From: Dysgonomonas hofstadii
Lineage (GTDB): Bacteria > Bacteroidota > Bacteroidia > Bacteroidales > Dysgonomonadaceae
Reading direction: 5' to 3'
Assembly (NCBI RefSeq): GCF_014196915.1
Contig: NZ_JACIEP010000005.1
Span: 1-64,000, forward strand
DNA: 64,000 bases
A program made the translations under genes and the position numbers. Below, piece after piece: positions 19,473 through 28,933 of this stretch. How positions within the stretch are numbered: position 1 is the first letter of the stretch; each line of letters starts with the position of its first letter. Below the pieces are notes generated by a model, which worked only from the letters and a program-made list of their open reading frames with translations, was not told the DNA's origin and did not search any database.

Positions 19473-19655
19473 TTATTCATCCGGAAGGCTCTTCTTATCT
19501 CTTTTCCTGTCGTAGGCTTTCTTGTTCTTATGTATGCTGGTTGTGCGTTTCCATCCGGCCGACTGGGACAATTCATTTTCCCTGTCGGCTTTCTTCACTG
19601 CTTTTACATAATCTTCTATAGTGATTTTTCCTTTGGTCTTTTTCTTCTTTTTCAT
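19473..19655 (-). CDS. Small basic hypothetical protein overlapping proA
   Basis: The 60-residue protein is very rich in Lys and Arg, starting [10 protein letters not shown] and ending [11 protein letters not shown]. It overlaps the proA stop by four bases (ATGA), a typical translational coupling, which supports a real gene. The pattern [19 protein letters not shown] followed by a basic tail resembles small conserved Bacteroidota hypotheticals that I recall but cannot name. No catalytic motif is visible; nucleic-acid binding is possible from charge alone. Confidence 0.65.
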   Translation of the reverse strand: MKKKKKTKGKITIEDYVKAVKKADRENELSQSAGWKRTTSIHKNKKAYDRKRDKKSLPDE

Positions 19656-20905
19656 GATCGTGTTTGTCCGTCTCCCTCAATTATCCATTTGTAGGAGCAT
19701 AGTTCTTCCAATGCCATCGGGCCACGGGCATGCATTTTTTGTGTACTGATACCTATCTCAGCGCCAAGTCCGAATTGTGCGCCATCGGTAAAGGCTGTAG
19801 ATGCATTGGCATAAACGCAGGCTGCATCCACCAGTTTTTCGAATATATTTATGGCTTCACGGTTCTCGCTGACTATGGCTTCGCTATGTTTCGAACTGTA
19901 TTTTGATATGTGGCTGATAGCTTCATCCAGCCCCCAAACGGTTTTGATCGCCATTTTATAGTCGAGGAATTCTGTGCCGAAGCTATCTTCGTCTGCTTTT
20001 TTCAGCAGATCGTAGGAGTATGAAGGAAAGAGTGCTTCGTATGCCTGTTTATCGGCATAGATAGTTACATCTTTCTTTTGCAGGTCTTCACACAGGAACG
20101 GCAGGTCTTCAAGCCTGTCCCTGTCTATGATGAGGCAGTCCAGAGAATTGCATACACTTACTTTCCTCGTCTTGGCGTTGGTTATGATCTCTTTTCCTTT
20201 TGCTAGATCCCCGTCTTTATGAAAATATGTATGGCATACGCCGGCTCCTGTTTCAATTACAGGTATTTTAGAATTCTCCCGTACATAGTTGATCAGTTCT
20301 TTTCCTCCGCGGGGTATGATCAGGTCTACATATTCCCGCGCGTTGAGTAGCTCCTCTGTTGCCGAACGTTCATTAGGCAATAATGTGCATACATTGGGAT
20401 TAACGCCGTTCTCATCCAGCACATTCTGTATGATGTTTACTATCGCTTCGTTGGAATACCAGGCATCTGAACCTCCTTTCAGAATGCAAGCGTTGCCTGA
20501 CTTAAAGCACAGAGAAAAGACATCGAAGCTCACATTCGGGCGTGCCTCATATATGATTCCTATTACACCGAACGGAACTGTCTTTTTGGTTAGATTCAAT
20601 CCGTTTGGTAATGTTTTTTGCATCAGGATTCTTCCTGTAGGAGAGGGTAGGGTAGCTACATTCCGGATATCCTTTACAATATCTTTTATACGTTGCTCGG
20701 TCAAAAGCAGCCTGTCGTATTTAGGGTTACCTGTATCCATCCGTTGCAAGTCCTTTTGGTTTTCGGCAAGGATGTAATACATTTTAGACTCTGTTTCTTT
20801 AGCAATACATTCAAGTATCGCATTGATCTGATTCTCGTCCAGCAGGTTAAGACTCTTACTTACTTCAGAAACTAATTGAAAGGTACTCTGGTGATAATCG
20901 TCCAT
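19652..20905 (-). CDS. proA: Gamma-glutamyl phosphate reductase
   Basis: The 417-residue cytoplasmic enzyme reduces gamma-glutamyl phosphate with NADPH to glutamate semialdehyde, the second step of proline synthesis. It has the aldehyde dehydrogenase fold, the conserved [16 protein letters not shown] near residue 110 and the catalytic cysteine in [11 protein letters not shown] near residue 250. The length fits the family. It begins two bases after proB ends, and overlaps the small basic gene at its 3' end. Confidence 0.96.
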   Translation of the reverse strand: MDDYHQSTFQLVSEVSKSLNLLDENQINAILECIAKETESKMYYILAENQKDLQRMDTGNPKYDRLLLTEQRIKDIVKDIRNVATLPSPTGRILMQKTLPNGLNLTKKTVPFGVIGIIYEARPNVSFDVFSLCFKSGNACILKGGSDAWYSNEAIVNIIQNVLDENGVNPNVCTLLPNERSATEELLNAREYVDLIIPRGGKELINYVRENSKIPVIETGAGVCHTYFHKDGDLAKGKEIITNAKTRKVSVCNSLDCLIIDRDRLEDLPFLCEDLQKKDVTIYADKQAYEALFPSYSYDLLKKADEDSFGTEFLDYKMAIKTVWGLDEAISHISKYSSKHSEAIVSENREAINIFEKLVDAACVYANASTAFTDGAQFGLGAEIGISTQKMHARGPMALEELCSYKWIIEGDGQTRS

Positions 20906-20907
20906 TT

Positions 20908-21984
20908 TTATTTATCAATATATAAATAGTCGTAATGAATAATTGCTTTCTTATTGCTTTTCCCTATTATTTCTTTTGCTTTGTCGCTATTGTATGCAGT
21001 CTTGCCAATACCAATCTGATTGCCCGATTCGTCGATGATGCGTACAATATCGTCAGCCTCAAAGTTACCAATTATTTTTGTTACGCCAATAGGCAGCAGG
21101 CTAACGGCTTTGTTGCTTAATAATGCTTCGCGTGCACCGTCATTGATATATATTTCGCCTTTGGTAAATCCGTTGGAATGAGCAATCCATTTTTTTACAC
21201 TCGTGGTTCCTTTGTCAGAGGGCATAAAACGGGTAGATACAACATCCTTTCCCTTTATCAGTTCAATGAGTATATTGTCTCTCCGCCCATTGGCTATAAT
21301 AACCTCGATACCCTCTTCGGCGGCTTTACGGGCGATATTGTATTTGGTAGTCATTCCTCCCCGTCCCGTAGCCGACTTTGAGGATTGGATACAGTCTTCT
21401 ATATTATCTTTATGTATGTCGATTTCTCTGAATATCTTCGACTTGGGATTGCACGGATCTCCTGTATATATACCATCTATATTGCTGAGGATGATAAGCT
21501 TTTTGCAGTTCATCATTGCAGCCACCAGTCCCGAAAGTTCATCATTATCGGTGAACATCAGTTCGTTTACTGATATAGCATCATTTTCGTTTACGATTGG
21601 TATGACTTTGTTATCGAGCATCACCGACATGCAATTCCTTTGATTCAGATAATGGCGGCGTGTGGCAAAATCTTCTTTGGTAGCCAGTATTTGTCCGCAA
21701 ACGATACTTTGCTGGCGAAAAAGGTCGTAATAGCGGTTTATCAGTTTTACCTGCCCTATGGATGAGTATAACTGGCGCGCCGATATCGTATCGAGTTTTG
21801 CTTTTGGCTTTATCTCTGTTCTGCCTGCAGCTACCGCACCTGATGATACGAGTATGACTTCTGTATTTCCTTTATGCAGTTCCGCTATCTGGTCGACAAG
21901 CGCCGACATTCTGGTGACATCGAGTGTGCCGTCCTTGCGTGTAAGTATTTGGCTTCCTATTTTTACAACAATGCGTTCTTTCAT
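20908..21984 (-). CDS. proB: Glutamate 5-kinase
   Basis: The 358-residue enzyme phosphorylates glutamate on the gamma carboxyl group, the first step of proline synthesis. An amino-acid kinase domain (1-255) shows [20 protein letters not shown] and the GRGGMTTK loop; a C-terminal PUA domain (about 270-350) follows, as in the E. coli enzyme, where the kinase is inhibited by proline. It is the first gene of proB-proA. A minus-strand TATCTTTG (22012-22005) upstream fits the -7 promoter element. Confidence 0.96.
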   Translation of the reverse strand: MKERIVVKIGSQILTRKDGTLDVTRMSALVDQIAELHKGNTEVILVSSGAVAAGRTEIKPKAKLDTISARQLYSSIGQVKLINRYYDLFRQQSIVCGQILATKEDFATRRHYLNQRNCMSVMLDNKVIPIVNENDAISVNELMFTDNDELSGLVAAMMNCKKLIILSNIDGIYTGDPCNPKSKIFREIDIHKDNIEDCIQSSKSATGRGGMTTKYNIARKAAEEGIEVIIANGRRDNILIELIKGKDVVSTRFMPSDKGTTSVKKWIAHSNGFTKGEIYINDGAREALLSNKAVSLLPIGVTKIIGNFEADDIVRIIDESGNQIGIGKTAYNSDKAKEIIGKSNKKAIIHYDYLYIDK

Positions 21985-22004
21985 TGAAATAGTATCTAAA
22001 AAGA

Positions 22005-22012
22005 CAAAGATA
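22005..22012 (-). promoter_or_regulatory. Promoter -7 element for proB
   Basis: Minus-strand TATCTTTG matches TAnnTTTG, about 20 bases before the proB start. I see no good TTG at -33, so this is half a promoter. Confidence 0.4.
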
Positions 22013-22066
22013 TGATTTTATTTCAAGAAAAATGATAGTGGAGCGTTGAATGCAATAGATGGTATG

Positions 22067-22588
22067 TTAATCCAATAATCCTTCGGGCAAATTTACGTAC
22101 ACTATTTTTTTCTTAGGGTCGACCTTTTCTATAAAATCTTCTGTGGCGGGGACGATGATTTCTTCCTCTCCGTTTTTAATGAGAAATAGTGTGTTAAGTG
22201 TTTTGTCGTCAATTTCTTCTATTATTCCGATCTTGCCCGCGGTTTTGTCTACAATGGAAAAGCCGATGAAGAAATTCCATGAGTATTCTATATCATCGTT
22301 GTTTTCTTCTTCATAGTACTTCCGGGGAAAGTAAACTTCGAGGCCGGATAACCTCCTGGCCTTTTCTTCATTGTCTACATCTTCGAAAGTAATCAAGGCG
22401 GTTTCACTGCCTTTAAAACGGTATTCCTCTATAAAGAAGGGCACAAATATACCATCTACCCTGCATACAAGATAAGGGCAGTCCACCCTGTCGAATACAT
22501 CGTTCTCAAAAGCAAAACTTATCTCGCCCTTTATTCCGTGTGGCTTGATAAGTTTACCTATTTTAAAAACCTCGTTGTCTTTTATCAT
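22067..22588 (-). CDS. rimM: 16S rRNA processing protein RimM
   Basis: The 173-residue protein has the RimM N-terminal barrel beginning FKIGKLIKPHGIKGEISF and a C-terminal PRC barrel with WNFFIGFSIVD and the end IVPATEDFIEKVD. RimM binds ribosomal protein S19 and helps mature the head of the 30S subunit. It follows the DUF4290 gene by 32 bases on the same strand and is probably co-transcribed with it. Confidence 0.93.
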   Translation of the reverse strand: MIKDNEVFKIGKLIKPHGIKGEISFAFENDVFDRVDCPYLVCRVDGIFVPFFIEEYRFKGSETALITFEDVDNEEKARRLSGLEVYFPRKYYEEENNDDIEYSWNFFIGFSIVDKTAGKIGIIEEIDDKTLNTLFLIKNGEEEIIVPATEDFIEKVDPKKKIVYVNLPEGLLD

Positions 22589-22620
22589 TTCTTTGGAGTG
22601 GAGGTTATAATTGTTTCCGG

Positions 22621-23232
22621 CTATTTTTTCTTTCCGCCTTTCTTTCCGTTGTTGCTGTTATTGTTGGTATTATTATTGCGTTGTCCGAGGTCTTTCATTT
22701 CCGGCAGTTTGATATTTGAATTCCGTATGTCTACCTTGCCATTAGTCAGGTCATACAGGTCTCCGAATATCTTTTGATCGTCCACATCCTTGTTCCATTG
22801 TATATAAGATTTCTTCATGTGGGTAGCTACCAACAGGGTGAACTGCTCTTTCTCTTCCGGATTATCGATGCTTAGTATCATACGGGCCATCTTTTCCAGC
22901 GTTTTTCCGTAATGGCGGTATTGCATGTCGGGACGGCTGTATTCTATTTTACCGGGTTTAGTGTAGAGATCTTCTTTCTTCACTATTTCGTATGGATACT
23001 CTATATCGAGTTTAAAATCGGACATTATAGCCAGATGGTCCCACAGGATATGCTTAAAATCATTCACATCACGCAGGTGGGGGAACATGTTTCCCATAAT
23101 GTTTATTATAGTGTTTGCACAGCGTTTCCGTTCCGCAGGGTCAGGTATGGCTACACAATAGTCAACCATGTTCTGTATATTTCTTCCATACTCGGGAAGT
23201 GCGAGTTTCTTTAATTGGGTATTATATTCCAT
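22621..23232 (-). CDS. DUF4290 domain-containing protein
   Basis: The 203-residue soluble protein matches the DUF4290 family, known only from Bacteroidota and mostly helical. The opening YNTQLKKLALPEYGRNIQNM and the later LEKMARMILSIDNPEEKEQF are the conserved parts. The last ~20 residues are Asn-rich and then Lys-rich (NNNTNNNSNNGKKGGKKK), probably a flexible tail. Function is unknown. It lies next to rimM, which hints at a ribosome or RNA role but does not prove it. A minus-strand TATCTTTG at 23309-23302 may be its promoter. Confidence 0.85.
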   Translation of the reverse strand: MEYNTQLKKLALPEYGRNIQNMVDYCVAIPDPAERKRCANTIINIMGNMFPHLRDVNDFKHILWDHLAIMSDFKLDIEYPYEIVKKEDLYTKPGKIEYSRPDMQYRHYGKTLEKMARMILSIDNPEEKEQFTLLVATHMKKSYIQWNKDVDDQKIFGDLYDLTNGKVDIRNSNIKLPEMKDLGQRNNNTNNNSNNGKKGGKKK

Positions 23233-23350
23233 TCGTGAATTAATATAAGTAATAAAAAGGTCTGCACCCTTGATGTGATAAGAATAATGCTATCAGGACT
23301 GCAAAGATAATAATTTATCTATCAATCTGAAATACATTTAAATGGCTTTT

Positions 23351-25081
23351 TTACTCGGCATTGGCTACATTTTCCAGAGCAGGGGATGATAATGTCTTTT
23401 TGTATGTATCCTGATCATTGAGTATCTCCAAAGCCTTAGCCAACCCTTTGTCATTCTTTAGGTTATAGATATATTCTCCTTTTTGGTAATAATAACGCTT
23501 TATCACCTCGGCATTTATAAGCTTAATGATGTCGTCCCTGAATGTTTCCAGATCCCTGTCCAGATCGGGTACCAATTTCGCTTCCAGTGCTTTAAATTCT
23601 TCACTTGCCGATTTCATATATCCTTCAAAGTCCATTACTTCTTTTAGTGCCGCCATCGACTTTTCACTCATGCGGTCGTATTGGAAATCTTTCGATTTCA
23701 CAAAGGCTTTGAAACTATCATAATCTTCATCCGAAATGGAAAATGCTTCGGGTGAGTCGATCTTCTTGTGCTTGCTTACCCAGTCGGTAGCCCAGTCGAA
23801 TATAATGTACTGGTTTGCCAGATAGTATGTTATCGTCGGAGTTTTTTCTTCTTCGAGCACAATATCGGGAGTTACGCCACCCCCGTCTCTTACAGGGCGT
23901 CCCACTTCAGTATAGAAAACAGTAGTAAGGCTGTCGGGTATACGGCCCACACTGCCATCGGCGTTACGGTGCGAATAGTCTATCGCCTGAATACACCTTC
24001 CGCTCGGGATATAATATTTCGATGTGGTTATTTTAATTCCCCCTCCGTAAGGAACTTCCCGTGGCGATTGCACCAGGCCTTTACCGAATGTGCGTTCACC
24101 TACAAGCACAGCCCTGTCCATGTCTTGCAAGGCTCCGGCAACGATTTCGGCTGCAGAGGCAGAACCCCTGTCTACAAGTACGACAACAGGAATGTCCATA
24201 TCTATGGGTTCCAGCGTTGTACGGTAAGTCCTGTCCATTTGTTTCAGTTTTCCTTTTGTGGAAACTACAACCTTTCCTTTAGGTGTGAACATATTTACCA
24301 TCTGGACTGCTTCTTCCATGATGCCACCGCCATTTTCCCGTAAATCGAGTATAAGCGAGGTGATACCTTGATTTTTCATTTCCAGAAAGGCTTTTTTTAC
24401 GTCCATAGCACTTTTGTCGGTGAAAGTGCTAAAACTAATGTAGCCCGTTTCAGGAGCGACAAGCCCATGATAAGATATGGGGTCTATATTTATTTTCTCC
24501 CGCACTATTTTTACTGTAATGGGCTTCTTTTCCCCAACACGTTCCACTTTTACTTCAATGGTCGACCCGGGCTGACCTTTCAGGTTCGAACTGACAAAGT
24601 TGCTCAATGTGCGTCCGAATGCTTCACCCTCTACAGCTTCACAGGTAGTCATATCTTTTCCATCGATGGAAAGAATATAATCCCCGGCTTTCAGTCCGGC
24701 TTTATCGGCTGGTTTCCCTTCAAACGGGTCTGTTATAGCCACTTTCCCTTCTTTGAAAGCAATAGCAGCGCCAATGCCTGCATATTCTCCGGTAATCTGG
24801 GTGTTGAACTCTTTCATGTCATCCTTATTGAAATATGTTGTATAAGGATCCAGCGTATTCAGCATATTGTCGATGCCACTACGTACGGTTTTGTTCAGGT
24901 CTATGCTATCCACATAGAACATTTCCATTTCGCGTACAACGGAATTGAATATTTCTATATTCTTGTTGATGTCAAAATAGCGTTGCTGTTGTTTGGCATT
25001 GCTTTCAGTGTTGGTTTGACCGTAAGTAAATGTGCCACCAAGTGCAAATATCAGTAAAGATGTTATAATTCTATTTTTCAT
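23351..25081 (-). CDS. ctpA: C-terminal processing peptidase, S41 family
   Basis: The 576-residue protein has a signal peptide (residues 1-22), a PDZ domain (about 90-180, with AGLKAGDYILSIDG) and the S41 protease core. The catalytic serine is in DRGSASAAEI and the catalytic lysine in GERTFGKGLVQ, the Ser-Lys dyad of CtpA/Prc proteases. A C-terminal helical region of ~150 residues follows. Such proteases cut the C-termini of periplasmic and lipoprotein substrates. It is transcribed alone or upstream of the DUF4290-rimM pair (118-bp gap). Confidence 0.92.
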   Translation of the reverse strand: MKNRIITSLLIFALGGTFTYGQTNTESNAKQQQRYFDINKNIEIFNSVVREMEMFYVDSIDLNKTVRSGIDNMLNTLDPYTTYFNKDDMKEFNTQITGEYAGIGAAIAFKEGKVAITDPFEGKPADKAGLKAGDYILSIDGKDMTTCEAVEGEAFGRTLSNFVSSNLKGQPGSTIEVKVERVGEKKPITVKIVREKINIDPISYHGLVAPETGYISFSTFTDKSAMDVKKAFLEMKNQGITSLILDLRENGGGIMEEAVQMVNMFTPKGKVVVSTKGKLKQMDRTYRTTLEPIDMDIPVVVLVDRGSASAAEIVAGALQDMDRAVLVGERTFGKGLVQSPREVPYGGGIKITTSKYYIPSGRCIQAIDYSHRNADGSVGRIPDSLTTVFYTEVGRPVRDGGGVTPDIVLEEEKTPTITYYLANQYIIFDWATDWVSKHKKIDSPEAFSISDEDYDSFKAFVKSKDFQYDRMSEKSMAALKEVMDFEGYMKSASEEFKALEAKLVPDLDRDLETFRDDIIKLINAEVIKRYYYQKGEYIYNLKNDKGLAKALEILNDQDTYKKTLSSPALENVANAE

Positions 25082-25458
25082 TGAATTTATACCTAAAATA
25101 TATTCTATTCTAAAAACAACACAAAGGAATACTTTTTTTTATTAATACCGAAATTTGATATGTCCATATCTGTCTTATTTTTAACTAAAAACTTACAAAA
25201 CTTACAAAAATAAGTAGTTAAAGTAGTCAGAGGTGTTAAGCCGTCAAAGATTTTTATTTTCATATAGGTATAATAATATCCTTTTTTGCTTATTTCATTT
25301 TTAACTAAAAAGTGACAAACATTACACTTTTCATTCTTTCCATTCTTCATTTTCAAAGATCGTTTTCTACTTACTACTTGACTCCTTTAACTACTCTGAC
25401 TACCTAATAACTACAGATAAAGTTTTCAACTTCTGATTACTATTACATTATTAACGCT
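25082..25458. repeat. AT-rich intergenic stretch with duplicated and inverted short repeats
   Basis: TTTTTAACTAAAAA occurs at 25178-25191 and again at 25298-25311, 120 bases later, each followed by a similar ACAAA-containing run. A GTAGTTAAAGTAGTCAGAG string (near 25213-25231) recurs on the other strand in rearranged order near 25387-25405, built of nine-base GTAGTyArA units. The 83-codon minus-strand frame here is made of these repeats, so I do not call it a gene. Confidence 0.55.
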
Positions 25459-25466
25459 TATATTTG
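25459..25466 (+). promoter_or_regulatory. Promoter -7 element for rmlA
   Basis: TATATTTG matches TAnnTTTG, 24 bases before the rmlA ATG. The -33 site is not clear. Confidence 0.5.
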
Positions 25467-25490
25467 TAACCATAATTGAAAAATGCACAA

Positions 25491-26354
25491 ATGAAAGGAA
25501 TTATTCTGGCCGGAGGAAGCGCGACACGCCTTTACCCTTTATCTAAAGCTATATCCAAGCAAATAATGCCGGTTTACGACAAGCCGATGATCTATTACCC
25601 TTTGTCAACACTGATGCTGGCGGGAATAAAGGAAATATTGATTATTTCTACGCCCCGCGATTTGCCTATGTTCCGCGAATTGCTGGGAACAGGCGAAGAA
25701 TTGGGTATGAGTTTCGAATACGTTGTACAGGAAGTGCCCAACGGACTGGCTCAGGCTTTTGTTTTAGGCGAAAAATTTTTGAACGGAGAACCGGGTTGCC
25801 TCATTCTCGGAGATAATATGTTTTACGGGCAGGGCTTTTCCAGGATGCTGAAAGAAGCCGCTTCAATAAATAAAGGTGCTTGCATATTCGGTTATTATGT
25901 GAAAGATCCGAGGGCATACGGCGTTGTTGAATTCGATGAAAACGGAAGAGTCCTGTCTTTGGAAGAAAAACCTGAAAACCCAAAATCAAATTATGCTGTT
26001 CCCGGTCTGTACTTTTACGACAATACGGTAACAGCAAAAGCAAAGGCATTGAAACCATCAGTCAGAGGAGAATATGAGATCACCGACCTGAATAAATGTT
26101 ATCTGGAAGAAGGTACATTGCAGGTACAATTGTTTGGACGTGGTTTTGCTTGGCTCGATACAGGCAATTGTGACAGCCTCCTCGAAGCAGGAAACTATGT
26201 GGAAACTATTCAAAATCGTCAGGGATTCTATATTTCGTGCATAGAAGAGATCGCATGGCGCAACAAGTGGATAAATAACGAACAATTGCGTGTTTTAGGG
26301 AAGATATTAGATAAAACAGCATACGGACAATATATACTAAGTTTATTAGATTAA
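25491..26354 (+). CDS. rmlA: Glucose-1-phosphate thymidylyltransferase
   Basis: The 287-residue enzyme makes dTDP-glucose from dTTP and glucose 1-phosphate, the first step to dTDP-rhamnose. I take the ATG at 25491 (MKGIILAGG) instead of the TTG five codons earlier, because the family begins at this strand. Motifs: the nucleotide loop [36 protein letters not shown] in the middle, and [10 protein letters not shown] with the conserved Trp-Leu-Asp near residue 220. It is followed two bases later by rmlC. No rmlB or rmlD lies in the window. Confidence 0.95.
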   Translation: MKGIILAGGSATRLYPLSKAISKQIMPVYDKPMIYYPLSTLMLAGIKEILIISTPRDLPMFRELLGTGEELGMSFEYVVQEVPNGLAQAFVLGEKFLNGEPGCLILGDNMFYGQGFSRMLKEAASINKGACIFGYYVKDPRAYGVVEFDENGRVLSLEEKPENPKSNYAVPGLYFYDNTVTAKAKALKPSVRGEYEITDLNKCYLEEGTLQVQLFGRGFAWLDTGNCDSLLEAGNYVETIQNRQGFYISCIEEIAWRNKWINNEQLRVLGKILDKTAYGQYILSLLD

Positions 26355-26356
26355 GA

Positions 26357-26905
26357 ATGAAATTTACGGAACAAGAGATAGAAGGTGTCTGGATAATAGA
26401 ACCGAAAGTATTCAATGATGAGAGGGGATACTTTATGGAATCTTACAAAAAGGAATTATTTGAACAGCATATCGGTAAGGTAGAGTTTATTCAGGATAAT
26501 GAATCGAAATCTACTCGTGGAGTCCTTCGCGGATTACATTATCAGACAGGAGAATATGCTCAGGCCAAACTGGTAAGGGCACTCAAAGGACGTGTGCTCG
26601 ATGTGATTGTGGACCTACGCAAGTCTTCGCCTACCTTCGGCAAAAGCTTATCAGTTGAACTGACAGAAGATAATAAGAAACAGTTCTTTATCCCCCGTGG
26701 TTTCGCCCATGGTTTTTTAGTGCTTAGTGAAGAGGCGATATTCTCATATAAGGTAGATAATGCTTATGCTCCGGCACATGAGGCGTCTTTGTTGTGGAGC
26801 GATCCCACAGTGAATATAGATTGGGGTATAAAGAAAGAGGAATTGATTTTATCGGCCAAGGACAAAGCCGGGAAATTGATATCCGAAACCGTTGTGTTTG
26901 ATTGA
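26357..26905 (+). CDS. rmlC: dTDP-4-dehydrorhamnose 3,5-epimerase
   Basis: The 182-residue cupin enzyme epimerises C3 and C5 of dTDP-4-keto-6-deoxyglucose. The catalytic histidine is in GVLRGLHYQ (near residue 61) and the second conserved segment is IPRGFAHGFLVLSEEAIFSYKVD with the catalytic Tyr. Length and motifs are typical. It follows rmlA directly, forming a short dTDP-sugar operon whose sugar product probably goes to the O-antigen or capsule. Confidence 0.95.
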   Translation: MKFTEQEIEGVWIIEPKVFNDERGYFMESYKKELFEQHIGKVEFIQDNESKSTRGVLRGLHYQTGEYAQAKLVRALKGRVLDVIVDLRKSSPTFGKSLSVELTEDNKKQFFIPRGFAHGFLVLSEEAIFSYKVDNAYAPAHEASLLWSDPTVNIDWGIKKEELILSAKDKAGKLISETVVFD

Positions 26906-26914
26906 TAGTGCTTT

Positions 26915-27715
26915 ATGGCCAAAAGGGTAATAAAAAAGACTATACAGAGAAGGAAAGTAAAGAAGAAGAAAAAAGCGGATAATAAGATTATTCTCAAAAA
27001 ATATGCACTTCCTCTTGTATTGGTTGTCTTTTTTGTCCTTGTGGCTTTTTTCCTGATAAAGGATTACTATAATGAATCGCCAACATTCGATTCGGGTAAA
27101 TATTTTGTAAAAGGTATCGATGTTTCACATCACAATCCGATCCTCGACTGGCGGGCTGTTTTGGATCAGAATATAACATTTGCCTATATTAAAGCCACCG
27201 AGGGTACATCTCATCTGGACAGGAATTATCCGTATAATTACGATTTGGCCCGAAAAGAAAATATAGCGGTAGGTTCATACCATTTTTATTCATTTAACCT
27301 GCCGGGAAAAGAACAGGCTGCACACTTCCTGAAAACGGCAAAGTTTAGTGCCGGTGATATGATTCCGGCGATAGATGTAGAGCATTCTCCGGCAAATATA
27401 TATAACAAGGATAAAAACTATATTGCGAATATAGTAAGAGAATTGAAAGAATTGGAAAATGAATTATATGAGCATTTTGGTGTACACCCTGTAATATATA
27501 CGAATCGGGATTGTTATAAGTTATATATAAGGGGAAATTTTCCTGACAATATTATCTGGATGTGCGATTTGCATAACGAGCCGTCGGAAGATATTGCGAA
27601 CTGGCGGGTTTGGCAGTTCTCACATAAGGGAGAGCTACCCGGAATAGACGGGAATGTCGATCTCAATTATTACAGGTACTCGTATAATGAGTTTAAGGAA
27701 TTATTGTTACCATAG
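26915..27715 (+). CDS. Membrane-anchored GH25 muramidase
   Basis: The 266-residue protein has a very basic cytoplasmic tail (residues 1-27), one transmembrane helix (about 30-49) and a GH25 lysozyme domain (about 65-266). The conserved start GIDVSHHNPILDW carries the first Asp, KATEG and AIDVEHS carry the other acidic residues, and the last strand is NVDLNYY. GH25 enzymes cut the N-acetylmuramic acid-N-acetylglucosamine bond in peptidoglycan; here the enzyme would face the periplasm. It lies 9 bp after rmlC and 16 bp before the S41 lipoprotein gene. Confidence 0.92.
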   Translation: MAKRVIKKTIQRRKVKKKKKADNKIILKKYALPLVLVVFFVLVAFFLIKDYYNESPTFDSGKYFVKGIDVSHHNPILDWRAVLDQNITFAYIKATEGTSHLDRNYPYNYDLARKENIAVGSYHFYSFNLPGKEQAAHFLKTAKFSAGDMIPAIDVEHSPANIYNKDKNYIANIVRELKELENELYEHFGVHPVIYTNRDCYKLYIRGNFPDNIIWMCDLHNEPSEDIANWRVWQFSHKGELPGIDGNVDLNYYRYSYNEFKELLLP

Positions 27716-27731
27716 TTAATATTTTTATCAG

Positions 27732-28730
27732 ATGAAACATCGTTTTTTGTGCTATACAATTATTTGTCTTTTATTAAGCTCATGCTTTTCGGAAGACAGC
27801 CATTTCGAAAATACGAAAAGAGGTAATTTCGAAGCGTTGTGGAAAATATTTGATGAGCATTATTGTTTCTTCGGTTATAAAGATGTAGACTGGGATGAGG
27901 TCTATGAACGATATTCTGTACGCATAAGCGAGAATATGAGTAACGAAGCCTTATTTGATGTACTGGGCGAAATGCTTGCCGAATTGCAGGACGGGCATGT
28001 AAACCTGACCGCATCCCACAATGTTGCCCGCTATTGGAAATGGTTCGAAGATTATCCCGATAATTTTGATGAAAAGATACAAAAGAATTATCTGGGTACG
28101 GATTATGGCATTGCCAGTGGATTGAAATATAAAATACTGGACGATAATATCGGATATATCTATTATGGAAGTTTCTCAAGTGGGATCGGCGAGGGGAATA
28201 TCAATCAGGTGCTCGACCGCCTGGCTGCTTGCGACGGTATTATTCTCGATGTGCGGGACAATGGAGGTGGTCTTTTGACTAATAGTGATAAACTGGCTTC
28301 TCATTTTTTTAATGAGAAAACACTGGTCTGTTTTGTTATGCATAAAACAGGCAAGGGACATGACGATTTTTCGGAACCTTACAAAATATATGTCGAACCT
28401 TCCGATGGAGTAAAATATCAAAAGAAGGTGGCAGTTCTAACTAACCGCAGTTGTTATAGTGCTGCGAACGATTTTGTGAATGCCATGCGCTATGCCCCTA
28501 ATGCAGTGATTATAGGAGACAAGACAGGAGGGGGGAGTGGCCTTCCGTTTTCGTCCGAGATCCCCAATGGATGGTCTGTCCGTTTTTCAGCATCTCCTTT
28601 TCTTGATGCTGAATACAATCACATCGAATTTGGTATCAATCCGAAGATAAAAGTTGATATGACTGAGGAAGACATGCAGAAAGGAATTGATACCATTATA
28701 GAACGAGCCCGTGCAGAGTTGAAAAAATAA
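27732..28730 (+). CDS. S41 family peptidase, lipoprotein
   Basis: The 332-residue protein has a short lipoprotein signal ending LLSSC (cysteine at residue 17). An N-terminal tri-helical cap with FEALWKIFDEHYCFF is followed by the S41 core: LDVRDNGGG, the likely catalytic Ser in RSCYSAANDF, and GDKTGGGSGLP, where CtpA enzymes carry the Lys. There is no PDZ domain, which makes it more like the tricorn-related Bacteroidota S41 proteins than CtpA. Substrate is not known. It is the last gene of the rmlA-rmlC-GH25 run. Confidence 0.87.
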   Translation: MKHRFLCYTIICLLLSSCFSEDSHFENTKRGNFEALWKIFDEHYCFFGYKDVDWDEVYERYSVRISENMSNEALFDVLGEMLAELQDGHVNLTASHNVARYWKWFEDYPDNFDEKIQKNYLGTDYGIASGLKYKILDDNIGYIYYGSFSSGIGEGNINQVLDRLAACDGIILDVRDNGGGLLTNSDKLASHFFNEKTLVCFVMHKTGKGHDDFSEPYKIYVEPSDGVKYQKKVAVLTNRSCYSAANDFVNAMRYAPNAVIIGDKTGGGSGLPFSSEIPNGWSVRFSASPFLDAEYNHIEFGINPKIKVDMTEEDMQKGIDTIIERARAELKK

Positions 28731-28868
28731 TATCTTCTGACTTTTTGAAATTAAAAATTCTAAAAATGATGCCTATTTGAGGTGTTAAGCTTACTAAATG
28801 TGCTGAAAAACATATTTTTTGATAAGTTATTTATCGTGAAAATTTATGTTCTCTAAATTTCCTTTTTC

Positions 28869-28876
28869 TAACTTTG
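28869..28876 (+). promoter_or_regulatory. Promoter -7 element for maeB
   Basis: TAACTTTG fits TAnnTTTG and gives a leader of roughly 50 bases before the maeB ATG. No matching TTG lies at -33. Confidence 0.5.
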
Positions 28877-28933
28877 CAGAATAAATAAACAAATGACTGA
28901 TTAGTCAGAAAACCTTGTTTAAACTTAACTGCT

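Noticed and set aside
25105-25356. 83-codon minus-strand frame
   Set aside because: It is built from the duplicated TTTTTAACTAAAAA repeats and has no protein-like pattern.
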